A stretch of 64,000 nt of DNA. Origin: Psychromonas aquimarina ATCC BAA-1526. GTDB lineage: Bacteria > Pseudomonadota > Gammaproteobacteria > Enterobacterales > Psychromonadaceae. The translations under genes and the position numbers were made by a program. The notes beneath the pieces were generated by a model. That model made no database searches. It was given only the letters and a program-made list of their open reading frames with translations, and had not been told where the DNA came from. The stretch lies in the NCBI RefSeq assembly GCF_000428725.1, contig NZ_AUAM01000013.1, positions 62,001 through 126,000 of the forward strand, given 5' to 3'. This document shows, piece after piece, positions 51,692 to 59,713 of this stretch; position 1 is the stretch's first letter; the number at the start of each line of letters is the position of its first letter.

Positions 51692-52648
51692 TTACCTAGC
51701 CTGCTCTAATAACTGCGGGTATTTTAAAAATACCTGCAGGCGCTTAATTTCATTAGCAGTAAAGTGATCCTGGCGGTAGGAAAGCAGAATATCTCTGCGC
51801 TCCTGCTCGGTTAGATTGTGATTTTCAGATATAACTTTCTGATATGCATTAACTTTTTGTAACCACTGGCGGCTGCTTTTTCGGGTCTGCTCAATCCTGC
51901 CTTGTATTTCCGGGTTGAATTGATGAATATCTTCATTTGCCGAGATTAACTGCGACAGTACTTTTTCTGCGTTTATCGTCGGCTGCAGTGCACTTGATTC
52001 CTGCGCACTAAGCTGGCTGATCTGGTATTCAATCAGTTGTTTCTTGTGCTTATCAGTCAGGCTTGGATCCTGCCTGATTTCTAGTCGTGCTAATGCCTGA
52101 TCCAAGTAACGTATCTCTGCGCTGAAAAAGGCTTCAATTTCGGCTGCAGAAAAATACTGAAATTGTAAATTGTAAATCTGCTGCAGAAATAGCTTACTCT
52201 CTGCTATATCAATAAAATCATCTCGTTGCGGTGCATCTTTTTTTATAAAAAATACGGTCTTCAAATAATTCTGATATCGAAAAAACAGCTCAATTAAATT
52301 GTCTGCCGCCTGTTGGTTTAAATTAAGTTCAGCACCTAATGCAGCCAGTAAGAGTTCAAGACTTAAGCCTTTTTCCTGATGTTGAAAAATTAAATGATCA
52401 AACTGCCGGCGCAGCTTTAAATCGACTGTCAACTCAACTTTTAAAGGCCGTTTTTTGCTGCTGATGAGCCACGGGGGCTGTTTCTGCTGCGTTTTTATTT
52501 CTATATTCTGCCCGCCAGCCTGCTGATGATTTGACTGCGGCTGAATCTGCACTTCAGGCTGTGTTTTTTCGTTCAGATAACCTGAAGCGGTAAAAAACAG
52601 TATCGACAGCAGTGATATCGCGGCACTCACCGCGATAACTTTGCGCAT
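51692..52648 (-). CDS. lifO: Lipase-specific foldase (lipase chaperone)
   Basis: The protein is the membrane-anchored steric chaperone required to fold family I lipases. The 318-residue protein has one N-terminal anchor (about 5-23), a Gln-rich variable linker, and the helical foldase domain. RRQFDHLIFQ corresponds to the family RxxFDY motif, and a charged helical C-terminus ends in QDHFTANEIKRLQVFLKYPQ. It begins 2 bases after the lipase stop, the usual order. Confidence 0.88.
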   Translation of the reverse strand: MRKVIAVSAAISLLSILFFTASGYLNEKTQPEVQIQPQSNHQQAGGQNIEIKTQQKQPPWLISSKKRPLKVELTVDLKLRRQFDHLIFQHQEKGLSLELLLAALGAELNLNQQAADNLIELFFRYQNYLKTVFFIKKDAPQRDDFIDIAESKLFLQQIYNLQFQYFSAAEIEAFFSAEIRYLDQALARLEIRQDPSLTDKHKKQLIEYQISQLSAQESSALQPTINAEKVLSQLISANEDIHQFNPEIQGRIEQTRKSSRQWLQKVNAYQKVISENHNLTEQERRDILLSYRQDHFTANEIKRLQVFLKYPQLLEQAR

Positions 52649-52650
52649 AA

Positions 52651-53577
52651 CTATAAGCCCTTCAGCTTTAAACGCTGCACATGCTGGCGGTATAAAGTAA
52701 CCGGATTTGTTTCAAACCAGCTGACCAGCCCGAAACTCTGATTTACTTCATCCATATGATTCATTTTATAATCATCCTTAATAACCCGGCCTAAATGAGC
52801 ACTGCATGAAGCAACAACCCCATCATTTAATTCTCCGTCATCAAAAGAATAACTGGTTAATTTTAAGGGATAATCAACTGCATCTGCCACATGGGTAAGC
52901 GGCTGTGCTCCCGACCAGGAATAATAATAAACGCCGTTACTAGCTAGCTCCTGACCTTGGCCGCAGTATGAAGACGGCATTCCTTCAGGGTATTTTTTAT
53001 TGAATATCAGTGAACCAGGAGTGGTTAATGCATCGGTCATTGCCAGACTGTCTTCAGGTAATAACTCCCCTTCGCTGATGCCGGTAACAGCATGAGCTAA
53101 AAGATCCAGGCCTTGTTTGATTAAAGCCTCTGTTACCGAGTCTTTAGTAACGATACCGCGCATCAGATCGGCAAATTTGCTTCCCCAGTTAACGCCGCCG
53201 ATTGAGGTAACTGATGCGACCATCTCCGGACTAACGCTGGCAACATAACGTGCTGTTGGTCCTCCATGACTGTGGCCTATAATATTAACTTTTTCAGCCC
53301 CGCTTTCTGCCAGCACCGCTTGTATATAGGTCCGCAGCTGCTCTCCTCTTAATTCAGTTGAATTGGCAGGTGAAAGGCTCGCTAAATAAACCGCAGCTCC
53401 CTCATCACGAAGCGCCTGAGGAATACCGTAAAAATAATCAATTCCCCATATATCATTAAAACCAAAAATACCGTGAACAAAAACTAACGGGTATTTAGTG
53501 GCGGCGCTGTTACCTGCATGCGCAGAGTTTACAAAGACTAACAAAGAAATAATAAATATCATCAAGTTCTTTTTCAT
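52651..53577 (-). CDS. lipA: Secreted triacylglycerol lipase, family I
   Basis: The 308-residue protein has a signal peptide (cleavage after AHA, residue 21), the oxyanion region FVHGIFGF, the nucleophile Ser103 in GHSHGG, a catalytic Asp in LNDGVV and His in NHMDEVNQ. Two Cys residues flank the Asp region (SYCGQ, VASCSAH) and may form the usual disulfide. It resembles Pseudomonas/Vibrio foldase-dependent lipases. GGGAG precedes the start. An inverted repeat lies 31 bases upstream. Confidence 0.93.
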   Translation of the reverse strand: MKKNLMIFIISLLVFVNSAHAGNSAATKYPLVFVHGIFGFNDIWGIDYFYGIPQALRDEGAAVYLASLSPANSTELRGEQLRTYIQAVLAESGAEKVNIIGHSHGGPTARYVASVSPEMVASVTSIGGVNWGSKFADLMRGIVTKDSVTEALIKQGLDLLAHAVTGISEGELLPEDSLAMTDALTTPGSLIFNKKYPEGMPSSYCGQGQELASNGVYYYSWSGAQPLTHVADAVDYPLKLTSYSFDDGELNDGVVASCSAHLGRVIKDDYKMNHMDEVNQSFGLVSWFETNPVTLYRQHVQRLKLKGL

Positions 53578-53597
53578 ACTCTCTCCCTGGATAAAAT

Positions 53598-53724
53598 CCG
53601 ATCTAATTTCAAGCAGTCTGCTTGAATATTGTGCAATTAGAGAGTTATCTGCCTAGTGAGTCAACACTTCAAAGTGGTTTTTATTTTATATTTTGATCAC
53701 CATCAAAAATAAAGCAAGACAGAC
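53598..53724. repeat. Imperfect direct repeat, copy A (lipA promoter side)
   Basis: About 125 bases are alignable to 56775-56898: shared words include TGCTTGAAT, GTTATC, TTTTTATTTTA, ATCACC and AAAATAAAGCA. It also holds a second dyad, TTTTGAT-CACC-ATCAAAA (53691-53708). Confidence 0.65.
53608..53626 (-). promoter_or_regulatory. Perfect inverted repeat upstream of lipA
   Basis: TTCAAGCA-GTC-TGCTTGAA is an 8-bp perfect dyad 31 bases before the lipA start, placed where a regulator could control the promoter. A one-mismatch copy exists near 56785-56803. Confidence 0.55.
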
Positions 53725-53768
53725 GGTGTGCATCATTGTTTTTCGGGGTATTACAGCGAGCCTATCTG

Positions 53769-53816
53769 CAGCAGCTGAGGTTTATATGGAGGGATATTAA
53801 AGCAGATCAGCTGCTG
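53769..53816. other. Long hairpin downstream of the CheC-cluster genes
   Basis: A 10-bp perfect stem CAGCAGCTGA/TCAGCTGCTG encloses a 28-base loop that contains GGAGGG. No T-run follows on the strand of the upstream operon, so it is not a typical terminator. Confidence 0.4.
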
Positions 53817-53869
53817 ACAAAAAAATATTCAGTTCATTGTCCGCAGCAGTTTAAAGACGTTTACAGCAC

Positions 53870-54829
53870 TTATTCAGCCTGATGTTGTTCTACACGGTTT
53901 CTGCCGTTATGTTTGGCTAAGTAAAGCGCGGCATCTGCCTCTGAAATTATCTCTTCTAAGGATTTGTTTCTGCTTAAAAAAGAAATTCCAATACTGACAG
54001 TAACCGGAATTTCACGCCCTGCAGAAATAATCGGCGCCTTATCAACACACTCGCGCAGACGTTCACATACCTGCCGCGTCTGCTGCTCAGTGGTATTAGG
54101 CAGGATCAGTGCAAATTCTTCACCACCGTAGCGGCATAAGCTGTCAAATGTGCGCAGCGTAGCCTGCAGACGTTCGGCCAGTTCTTTTAAAACATCATCA
54201 CCTGTCTGATGGCCGTAGGTATCGTTAATTGATTTAAAGTGATCGGCATCAATCATTGCAATACCCAGCCCCCAGTTTAAACGCCGGCAGCGGGAAGCAT
54301 CCTGTACTAACTGATCCAGGAAAAACTTGCGGTTAAACAGCCCGGTTAAATGATCATGCGTGCTGATCTCCTGCAGATCTAAAGCCTGTTCAGTGACATT
54401 TTCAAGGAGTTTTTGACTGACCGCTATTTCCGTTACATCGTAAATAGCAATGCCGACAGCAATGGTCGAATTATCGCTGTCTTTAACAGGAAAATATGAA
54501 CAGTTCTGATACATAAAATCAACATCGTCGATTGAATATTGAGTACTGGGCAGTTTCAGCAGGTAAGGTCTATGCTCCCAGGAGGTAACAGCCTGGTTAT
54601 TCAGCACTAAGGTTGATCTTATTTTTTTATTCAGCCAGGCTTCATTGACATCAGGAAAAAAACTGGTCAGCTTGCGGCTGAGAATTTCCTCGGATTTTAT
54701 ATGGCTGTGAAGCTCCATAAAGCGGTTCCAGAATATAACATTCATACGCCTGTCCAGGATAATAAAACCGATACTTGACAGCTCTTGAAGAAGCTTGGAG
54801 AACTCGGTGAACTGCTCTTCATTTACCAT
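53870..54829 (-). CDS. PAS-domain diguanylate cyclase
   Basis: The protein should make cyclic di-GMP. The 319-residue chain has an N-terminal PAS domain (about 10-135) with a short helical linker, then a GGDEF domain with LTGLFNRKFF, the metal-binding IDADHFKSINDTYGH and the catalytic RYGGEEF. RTFD, five positions before GGEEF, is an intact inhibitory I-site. The start codon overlaps the stop of the CheC-like gene (TGATG), so output is probably tied to the CheY/CheC proteins upstream. Confidence 0.93.
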   Translation of the reverse strand: MVNEEQFTEFSKLLQELSSIGFIILDRRMNVIFWNRFMELHSHIKSEEILSRKLTSFFPDVNEAWLNKKIRSTLVLNNQAVTSWEHRPYLLKLPSTQYSIDDVDFMYQNCSYFPVKDSDNSTIAVGIAIYDVTEIAVSQKLLENVTEQALDLQEISTHDHLTGLFNRKFFLDQLVQDASRCRRLNWGLGIAMIDADHFKSINDTYGHQTGDDVLKELAERLQATLRTFDSLCRYGGEEFALILPNTTEQQTRQVCERLRECVDKAPIISAGREIPVTVSIGISFLSRNKSLEEIISEADAALYLAKHNGRNRVEQHQAE

Positions 54830-55455
54830 CAAAGCAGCCTTTCTAACGCATTGCGTAAGTTTTCTAAACTGCTTATTTTAAGAGAGATAATATTGTCACA
54901 ATACAAATTAATATCTTTAATAAAAAACTTAATTTCAAATAATAATGTCTGATGTGTCTCTTGATGTTTTTGTTTAAAGAAGAAATCTTTTAATGCTGAG
55001 TTAGGCGTATTGAAAGCGGCAATTGAAGGATTGGTCAGTTCAATATCTAACTCAAGCTGTTCCGCTAACCCGGACAGACAGGCGCTGTTTACTGCATTTG
55101 AGATATCCATCAGCATCTCCTTCTGATGTCCTTCATCAATAGCATCATACTCCTCATACCCGAGAATATTGACTAAATCGGCAAAGTTATGACCGCCGAT
55201 AATAAATGCTGAACGCCCTTCAATTTCGCCGATAAAGGACTGCTGGATAATATTGACAATGGGACTGCCGGTTTCAAATTTTAAAGCTAAGGAGTTGAAT
55301 TTATCTTCATCCACCATCGCCACATTAGGTACATTCAGCGTAACCCGGTGTTCAAATACCTGTGATAACTTGGCCCCTGCTCTGCCCATGCCGATATTAG
55401 CAAGTTCTTTCAGCGCATCAATCTGATAATCAGTAAATTCTTGTTGAGTTGTCAT
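54829..55455 (-). CDS. CheC-family phosphatase-like protein
   Basis: The 208-residue protein has the first CheC helix motif DALKELANIGMGRAGAKLS and a second one, MDISNAVNSACLSGLAEQL, which in CheC-type proteins position Glu and Asn to dephosphorylate CheY-P. It lies directly between a CheY-like receiver and a diguanylate cyclase, with one-base stop/start overlaps on both sides. Likely role: resetting the partner receiver or controlling the cyclase. Confidence 0.85.
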   Translation of the reverse strand: MTTQQEFTDYQIDALKELANIGMGRAGAKLSQVFEHRVTLNVPNVAMVDEDKFNSLALKFETGSPIVNIIQQSFIGEIEGRSAFIIGGHNFADLVNILGYEEYDAIDEGHQKEMLMDISNAVNSACLSGLAEQLELDIELTNPSIAAFNTPNSALKDFFFKQKHQETHQTLLFEIKFFIKDINLYCDNIISLKISSLENLRNALERLL

Positions 55456-55820
55456 CAAACCACCTCATGTTGCTGCAGCATAGCAAGCAAAGTATCGGTT
55501 TTAATTGGTTTTGGGAAAAAATCTAACGCTCCGCGCTCTTTCGCTATCTGCTTTGAGCTCTCTTGAATATCAGCCGAGATAATAAATACTCGCGAATGAT
55601 AATTGCGTTTATTGAGTTCTAATAAAACATCAAGTCCGTCAATGTCGGGCATGGTAAGATCTAAAAAAATAACATCAAACTGTTTAAGCTCACAAACTTC
55701 CAGCGCTTCCTCACCGCAAATTACTTCAGTAACATCAACGTCCCAGTCACTGGGCAGCACTCGTTTAATCATATTTCGGGAAAAAGTTGAGTCATCAACA
55801 ATTAACAAAGATGTGGTCAT
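55455..55820 (-). CDS. Stand-alone CheY-like response regulator
   Basis: The 121-residue protein is a single receiver domain with the acidic pair in LIVDDSTFSRNMIKRVL, the phosphorylated Asp in VIFLDLTMPDIDG (about residue 54) and Lys in FPKPIKTDTL. There is no output domain. It is the first gene of a three-gene operon with a CheC-like protein and a diguanylate cyclase. The cognate kinase is not in the window. Confidence 0.93.
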   Translation of the reverse strand: MTTSLLIVDDSTFSRNMIKRVLPSDWDVDVTEVICGEEALEVCELKQFDVIFLDLTMPDIDGLDVLLELNKRNYHSRVFIISADIQESSKQIAKERGALDFFPKPIKTDTLLAMLQQHEVV

Positions 55821-56176
55821 TATATTCCTCTTATCTAGTCGTATTTACGCCTGTCTGCTGTCCCTGGCTAATTAATTTGAGCTCAGCTGTGACTTCACTG
55901 CTGCATAAATCATGCATATTTACACTGCAGCTGTTCGATTTTTATATTTATTGATACAGCACTGACAAATCAAAGCGAAAATATATAGGCTATGTGTTTA
56001 TTGGTCAATAATTTGCGTAATTCAATATGACCCAGGTCATGAGAGAAGCTCAGTAAATTAATAATATGCAGATAAACAGGTAAATAAGTGAAATTCAAAT
56101 CCTGCTCAGCGGCCTAAAAGCACTTCATTGCATTAGTTTTACCTTTGATATATAAATATCGATATCGGAGGGATAT
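55821..56176. other. 356-base divergent gap with a small palindrome
   Basis: The gap separates the CheY-like gene from the 163-residue exported protein. It includes ATGACC-CA-GGTCAT (56027-56040), a possible regulator site, and a strong GGAGGG ribosome-binding site at its right end. No gene was seen. Confidence 0.5.
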
Positions 56177-56668
56177 ATGAAAAAACTTACTATTTTACTT
56201 TCTTTAATTGTACTTACTTTAAGCCCGGCTGCCTACGCAGACGGATGTGCTGAACTCAAGGTGGCGGGCGATACCTATAATAACCTTAATAAGATGCTTA
56301 GCCTGCAGGTTAAAATTTATAATTTTAATGTTTCAAGAGTACAAGAAGATATTCAAAGCCTGTTTACCCGCGTTAATGAAAATGACGATGTTAAAGCAGC
56401 CCGCAAGCTGAACAGCATACTTGAAAACTTTATTAAAGAGCTGCGCACAGAGCTCGAAGGCGTAGAAGAGACCTACATGGACCTGGATCTTCTTGGGTTT
56501 GCACGCGATAATATTGCAGGAAAGTGCCGCGCGAAAGCAGTAACCTTAAGCGATGACTTTATTGACCCAGTGGCCGAAGAAGCAGCCCTATTAATGGTTA
56601 AGTACGATGACCTGATTAAGGAACTCGAACGAGTTAACACCCGTAGCAGGAAATTACTCACTAAATAA
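56177..56668 (+). CDS. Exported helical protein of unknown function
   Basis: The family is not recognised. The 163-residue protein has a clear signal peptide (MKKLTILLSLIVLTLSPAAYA, cleavage near residue 21) and a mature part that is mostly helical with many charged residues. Two Cys residues (near 24 and 115) could form a disulfide in the periplasm. A strong GGAGGG site precedes the start. It stands alone, 356 bases from a c-di-GMP operon and about 600 from another diguanylate cyclase. Confidence 0.8.
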   Translation: MKKLTILLSLIVLTLSPAAYADGCAELKVAGDTYNNLNKMLSLQVKIYNFNVSRVQEDIQSLFTRVNENDDVKAARKLNSILENFIKELRTELEGVEETYMDLDLLGFARDNIAGKCRAKAVTLSDDFIDPVAEEAALLMVKYDDLIKELERVNTRSRKLLTK

Positions 56669-57263
56669 GCCTGCAGCTGCCCGGCCGTTCTGCCAGGAAG
56701 GCTTTGCGAAATAAAACACAGCTCCTTTATCACCTGATAAAGGAGCCTAAAAACAATCAACACCAATATAGAATTCGATTCAGTTTCAAACACTTTGCTT
56801 GAATTTCATTCAAAAATAACGTTATCCGTCTATTAAGCAGAAACTGCAGCTGCTTTTTATTTTACATTTTAATCACCTGAAAAATAAAGCAGAACAGAGT
56901 ATGAATAAAAAACTGCTTTTGCTGTTACTGCACAAACAAGTTTAAAAGAGCGCAGATGTTATTACGACTTAAAAAACAAACTCTTCTTAACACCATGATT
57001 TTAAGCAATTTAATGAAACACAGCAGTTTTTGTTTTTATGCAGCTATGCATTATGATCTGCTATAAGCAGTTTTTAATTAACTCTATAAATTGATCTTTT
57101 AATATTAAATATCTTTTCGTTATCTACTCTGCAAACAGCAGACTCAGCCCCTGACTGCCAGTCATTAATAAATGATGATATTTATATAAATTTTAATGGG
57201 AAAATTATTATTTCAACTGTAAATCCTGTAGATTTTAAGACTAGTCAGATTCAAGGTTGTAGT
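56669..57263. other. 595-base gap with repeat copy B and a hairpin
   Basis: The gap holds a 12-bp hairpin GCTCCTTTATCA/TGATAAAGGAGC (56721-56746) and the imperfect repeat 56775-56898. A 14-codon frame after it (MNKKLLLLLLHKQV) resembles the start of a signal peptide but stops at once. The remaining 300 bases are AT-rich and probably carry the promoter of the diguanylate cyclase gene. Confidence 0.5.
56775..56898. repeat. Imperfect direct repeat, copy B
   Basis: This matches the lipA promoter region at 53598-53724 in order and orientation, including TTTCAAACACTTTGCTTGAA, a slightly decayed copy of the lipA dyad. Confidence 0.65.
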
Positions 57264-58082
57264 ATGGAAGTTTTAAATCGTCAAGGAAGCAGAATTGAAC
57301 TAGATAGAGGTTTTAGATTCGGACATGATTTTTTTAAATTACTGAACTTTGTTAAATCTCCAGATCATAAAGATTTAGACAGGCACTCTATTGAAGATCA
57401 ATGCGATATTTTTTATCGCGATATTATGAATTATGGTTTTGCTGAGTCTCACAACCAGCATTTACGTGACGGTAGATATGATTTAGCGGCTAAAAATTTA
57501 AATGAAATTAATGACTTATCTTTAGATCCGTTAACCGGTTTAAGAAAAAAGGAATTTTTAAACAGAAAAATCGCCAGCTTAGAAAGTGATATTTATCTTG
57601 ACAGCATTTCTGACTTCTCTTTAATTATGTGTGACTTGGATAAATTTAAAGAGATTAATGATTCTTTCGGCCACTCTGTTGGTGATGATACTTTAGATTT
57701 ATTCGGCAAACTTGTTTTAGAAAGTTTAAGGCCTTGTGATTTCGCCTACCGCTACGGCGGAGAAGAGTTTTTAGTGCTGCTGCCTGAAACTAGTTTGTCT
57801 GATTCGGTTACGGTTGCGGAAAGAATCAGAACCGCTATTGAACAAAGACTGCTGATTGGACACTACGGCTTAAACCAGATCACTGCGCATGATTTATGCA
57901 AATCTTTAATTGAACCCGCTGATGATGAAAACGATGCTTTCTTCTTATCTAAAGATATAACCTGCAGCTTCGGCGTAGCAAATTATCTGGACTGCTCTCA
58001 GTCTGGTGACGATCTGTTTTCCAGGGCCGATGAAAATCTCTATGTCGCCAAAGAGGAAGGCAGAAATAAAGTTATATATTAA
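57264..58082 (+). CDS. Diguanylate cyclase with an unrecognised N-terminus
   Basis: The 272-residue protein has about 85 N-terminal residues of no recognised family and a GGDEF domain with LTGLRKKEFL, CDLDKFKEINDSFGH and RYGGEEFLVLLPE (about 163-175). RPCD before the GGEEF motif is an I-site. A 20-25-residue insertion (about 205-232, HYGLNQITAHDLCKSLIEPA) lies before CSFGVA. No membrane helix or signal peptide is seen. It ends in a 4-base overlap with a convergent lipoprotein gene. Confidence 0.88.
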   Translation: MEVLNRQGSRIELDRGFRFGHDFFKLLNFVKSPDHKDLDRHSIEDQCDIFYRDIMNYGFAESHNQHLRDGRYDLAAKNLNEINDLSLDPLTGLRKKEFLNRKIASLESDIYLDSISDFSLIMCDLDKFKEINDSFGHSVGDDTLDLFGKLVLESLRPCDFAYRYGGEEFLVLLPETSLSDSVTVAERIRTAIEQRLLIGHYGLNQITAHDLCKSLIEPADDENDAFFLSKDITCSFGVANYLDCSQSGDDLFSRADENLYVAKEEGRNKVIY

Positions 58083-58570
58083 TCCCCCTGAGGCTGGTTA
58101 AAATCAGCCCGCCATTTTTTCAGCTTACTCTTTTGCTCCGCAGTTATTTTCGGCCTGGTGGAATTAAGAGCCGGCGGATAGTGCCCTTTTTGAAAACCAA
58201 TAATTAAAAAAGCGGCTTCATCTCCAACCGTTGAACCACCAAACTCGATATAAGAAGAGATCGATCTTGCCACTGCAGCACAGGGCTCAGTTGAGTCCAG
58301 CAGCTTAATCAGCTGCGTTATATCAGAGTCTTTAATCCAGTTTTTATGCAGTCCCTGCACGGTATAATATTCTTCAGGGCCTATGCTCTGGAGCATATCT
58401 AAAAAATCAGCCGGTGTTTTTTCCTGCCAGTTAAAGGTATCGCCATACTCCGCCGCACTATTACCTGACGGCAAAGAATATATCACCTGATGATATCGAA
58501 GCTCTGCCGTTAAAGGAGTGCAGGCGGCTGTGAAACAAACTATCATCAGCGGCACAAAAATTATTTTCAT
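58079..58570 (-). CDS. Putative lipoprotein of unknown function
   Basis: No family is recognised. The 163-residue protein has a hydrophobic N-terminus and a lipobox-like TAAC (Cys17), although the -3 residue is Thr, not Leu. Further Cys at about 97. The body has no catalytic motif I can name. The gene converges on the diguanylate cyclase and lies 250 bases from the second pst operon on the opposite strand. Confidence 0.7.
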   Translation of the reverse strand: MKIIFVPLMIVCFTAACTPLTAELRYHQVIYSLPSGNSAAEYGDTFNWQEKTPADFLDMLQSIGPEEYYTVQGLHKNWIKDSDITQLIKLLDSTEPCAAVARSISSYIEFGGSTVGDEAAFLIIGFQKGHYPPALNSTRPKITAEQKSKLKKWRADFNQPQGD

Positions 58571-58699
58571 CTCCCCTCCTTGGTAATGTGCGTTTATTTG
58601 ACATTAAATATAAATTTCCGACAAACAGAGCAGGTAACTGCGCCGGATAACGTACTTTTCGCAAAGCCCTTAGTGCTGACTAAAACAGATAAATATCAC

Positions 58700-58743
58700 T
58701 TGTCATAAAAATGTAATCTAAATGCAACCCGGCTGTCATATTC
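58700..58743 (+). promoter_or_regulatory. Double Pho box upstream of the second pst operon
   Basis: Four contiguous 11-base half-sites are TTGTCATAAAA, ATGTAATCTAA, ATGCAACCCGG and CTGTCATATTC, the first and last near the consensus CTGTCATAAA. AATACACT follows about 10 bases later as a possible -10 region. Confidence 0.8.
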
Positions 58744-58822
58744 AATTGTTTCAATACACTCGCTTCCACAGAGGAAGACCGAGTTAATTTGTAATACTAC
58801 TTTAATAATAGAGTGACTAAAA

Positions 58823-59635
58823 ATGAAAAAAGTAATTGGTTTAGCAGCAGCTATTGGTTTAATGACAACTCCCCTTGTCCAGGCAGACTCTACCATTACC
58901 GTATCTGGTTCGACATCAGTTACCAACGTAATGGAAGTGTTGAGTGAAAATTACAAACAGACAACAAATAAAACTGTTGAAGTACAGGGAACAGGATCTT
59001 CAGCAGGTATTCGCGCAGCTAAAGACGGCACAAGCATGATCGGCATGTCTTCGCGTGAAGTAAAAAAAGATGAAATGACAACAGATACAAAAGGCACTGT
59101 GATAGCACGTGACGGAATCGCAGTCGCCGTTAATAACAACAACCCGGTTAAAAACCTCACTAAAGAACAAATCACTAGAATTTACCGCGGTGAAGTTAAA
59201 AACTGGAAAGAAGTTGGCGGTGAAAACAAACCTATCGTTGTAGTTACCCGTGATACCGCATCCGGTACGCGCGGCGCATTTGAAGATATCTTAAAACTTA
59301 AGCGTAAAATAAACGGTATGAAAGTATCGGCGATTACAGCAACTGCACAAGTGGGCAACGGTAACGGCATGGTTAAAACAATCGTTGCTAACAACCCCTT
59401 TGCCATCGGTTATATCTCTTTAGGCTCGGTGGACAGTTCATTAAAAGCCGTAGCGGTTGACGGTTATAAAGCCAGTGACAGTAACATTGCTGCCGGCGAC
59501 TATACCATTGCACGCCCGTTTGTTTTATTAATGAAAGAAAACGTCAATAAAGAAGCACGAGAATTTGTTAACTATATCCTCTCTGATGCAGGTCAGAAGA
59601 TCATCGTAGATGAAGGTTACATCCGCGTAAATTAA
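58823..59635 (+). CDS. pstS: Phosphate-binding protein PstS, first of two (second system)
   Basis: The 270-residue protein has a signal peptide (cleavage after VQA, residue 21) and phosphate-binding loops VSGSTSVTNVMEVL, GTGSSAGIRAA, GMSSREV and VTRDTASGTRGAFE. It is a short PstS of the Vibrio/Clostridium type, smaller than E. coli PstS (346 aa). A close paralogue follows 78 bases later. The double Pho box is about 80 bases upstream. Confidence 0.93.
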   Translation: MKKVIGLAAAIGLMTTPLVQADSTITVSGSTSVTNVMEVLSENYKQTTNKTVEVQGTGSSAGIRAAKDGTSMIGMSSREVKKDEMTTDTKGTVIARDGIAVAVNNNNPVKNLTKEQITRIYRGEVKNWKEVGGENKPIVVVTRDTASGTRGAFEDILKLKRKINGMKVSAITATAQVGNGNGMVKTIVANNPFAIGYISLGSVDSSLKAVAVDGYKASDSNIAAGDYTIARPFVLLMKENVNKEAREFVNYILSDAGQKIIVDEGYIRVN

Positions 59636-59713
59636 TCAAGCCCCTGCTGATCAGGAATACCTGTTCCTTATCAGCAGCACGCTCTTCTTATCGCGAATCT
59701 TATGGATTAAATA

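Noticed and set aside
56901-56945. Mini-ORF MNKKLLLLLLHKQV
   Set aside because: Only 14 codons with no clear ribosome-binding site; kept only as a possible remnant in the findings.
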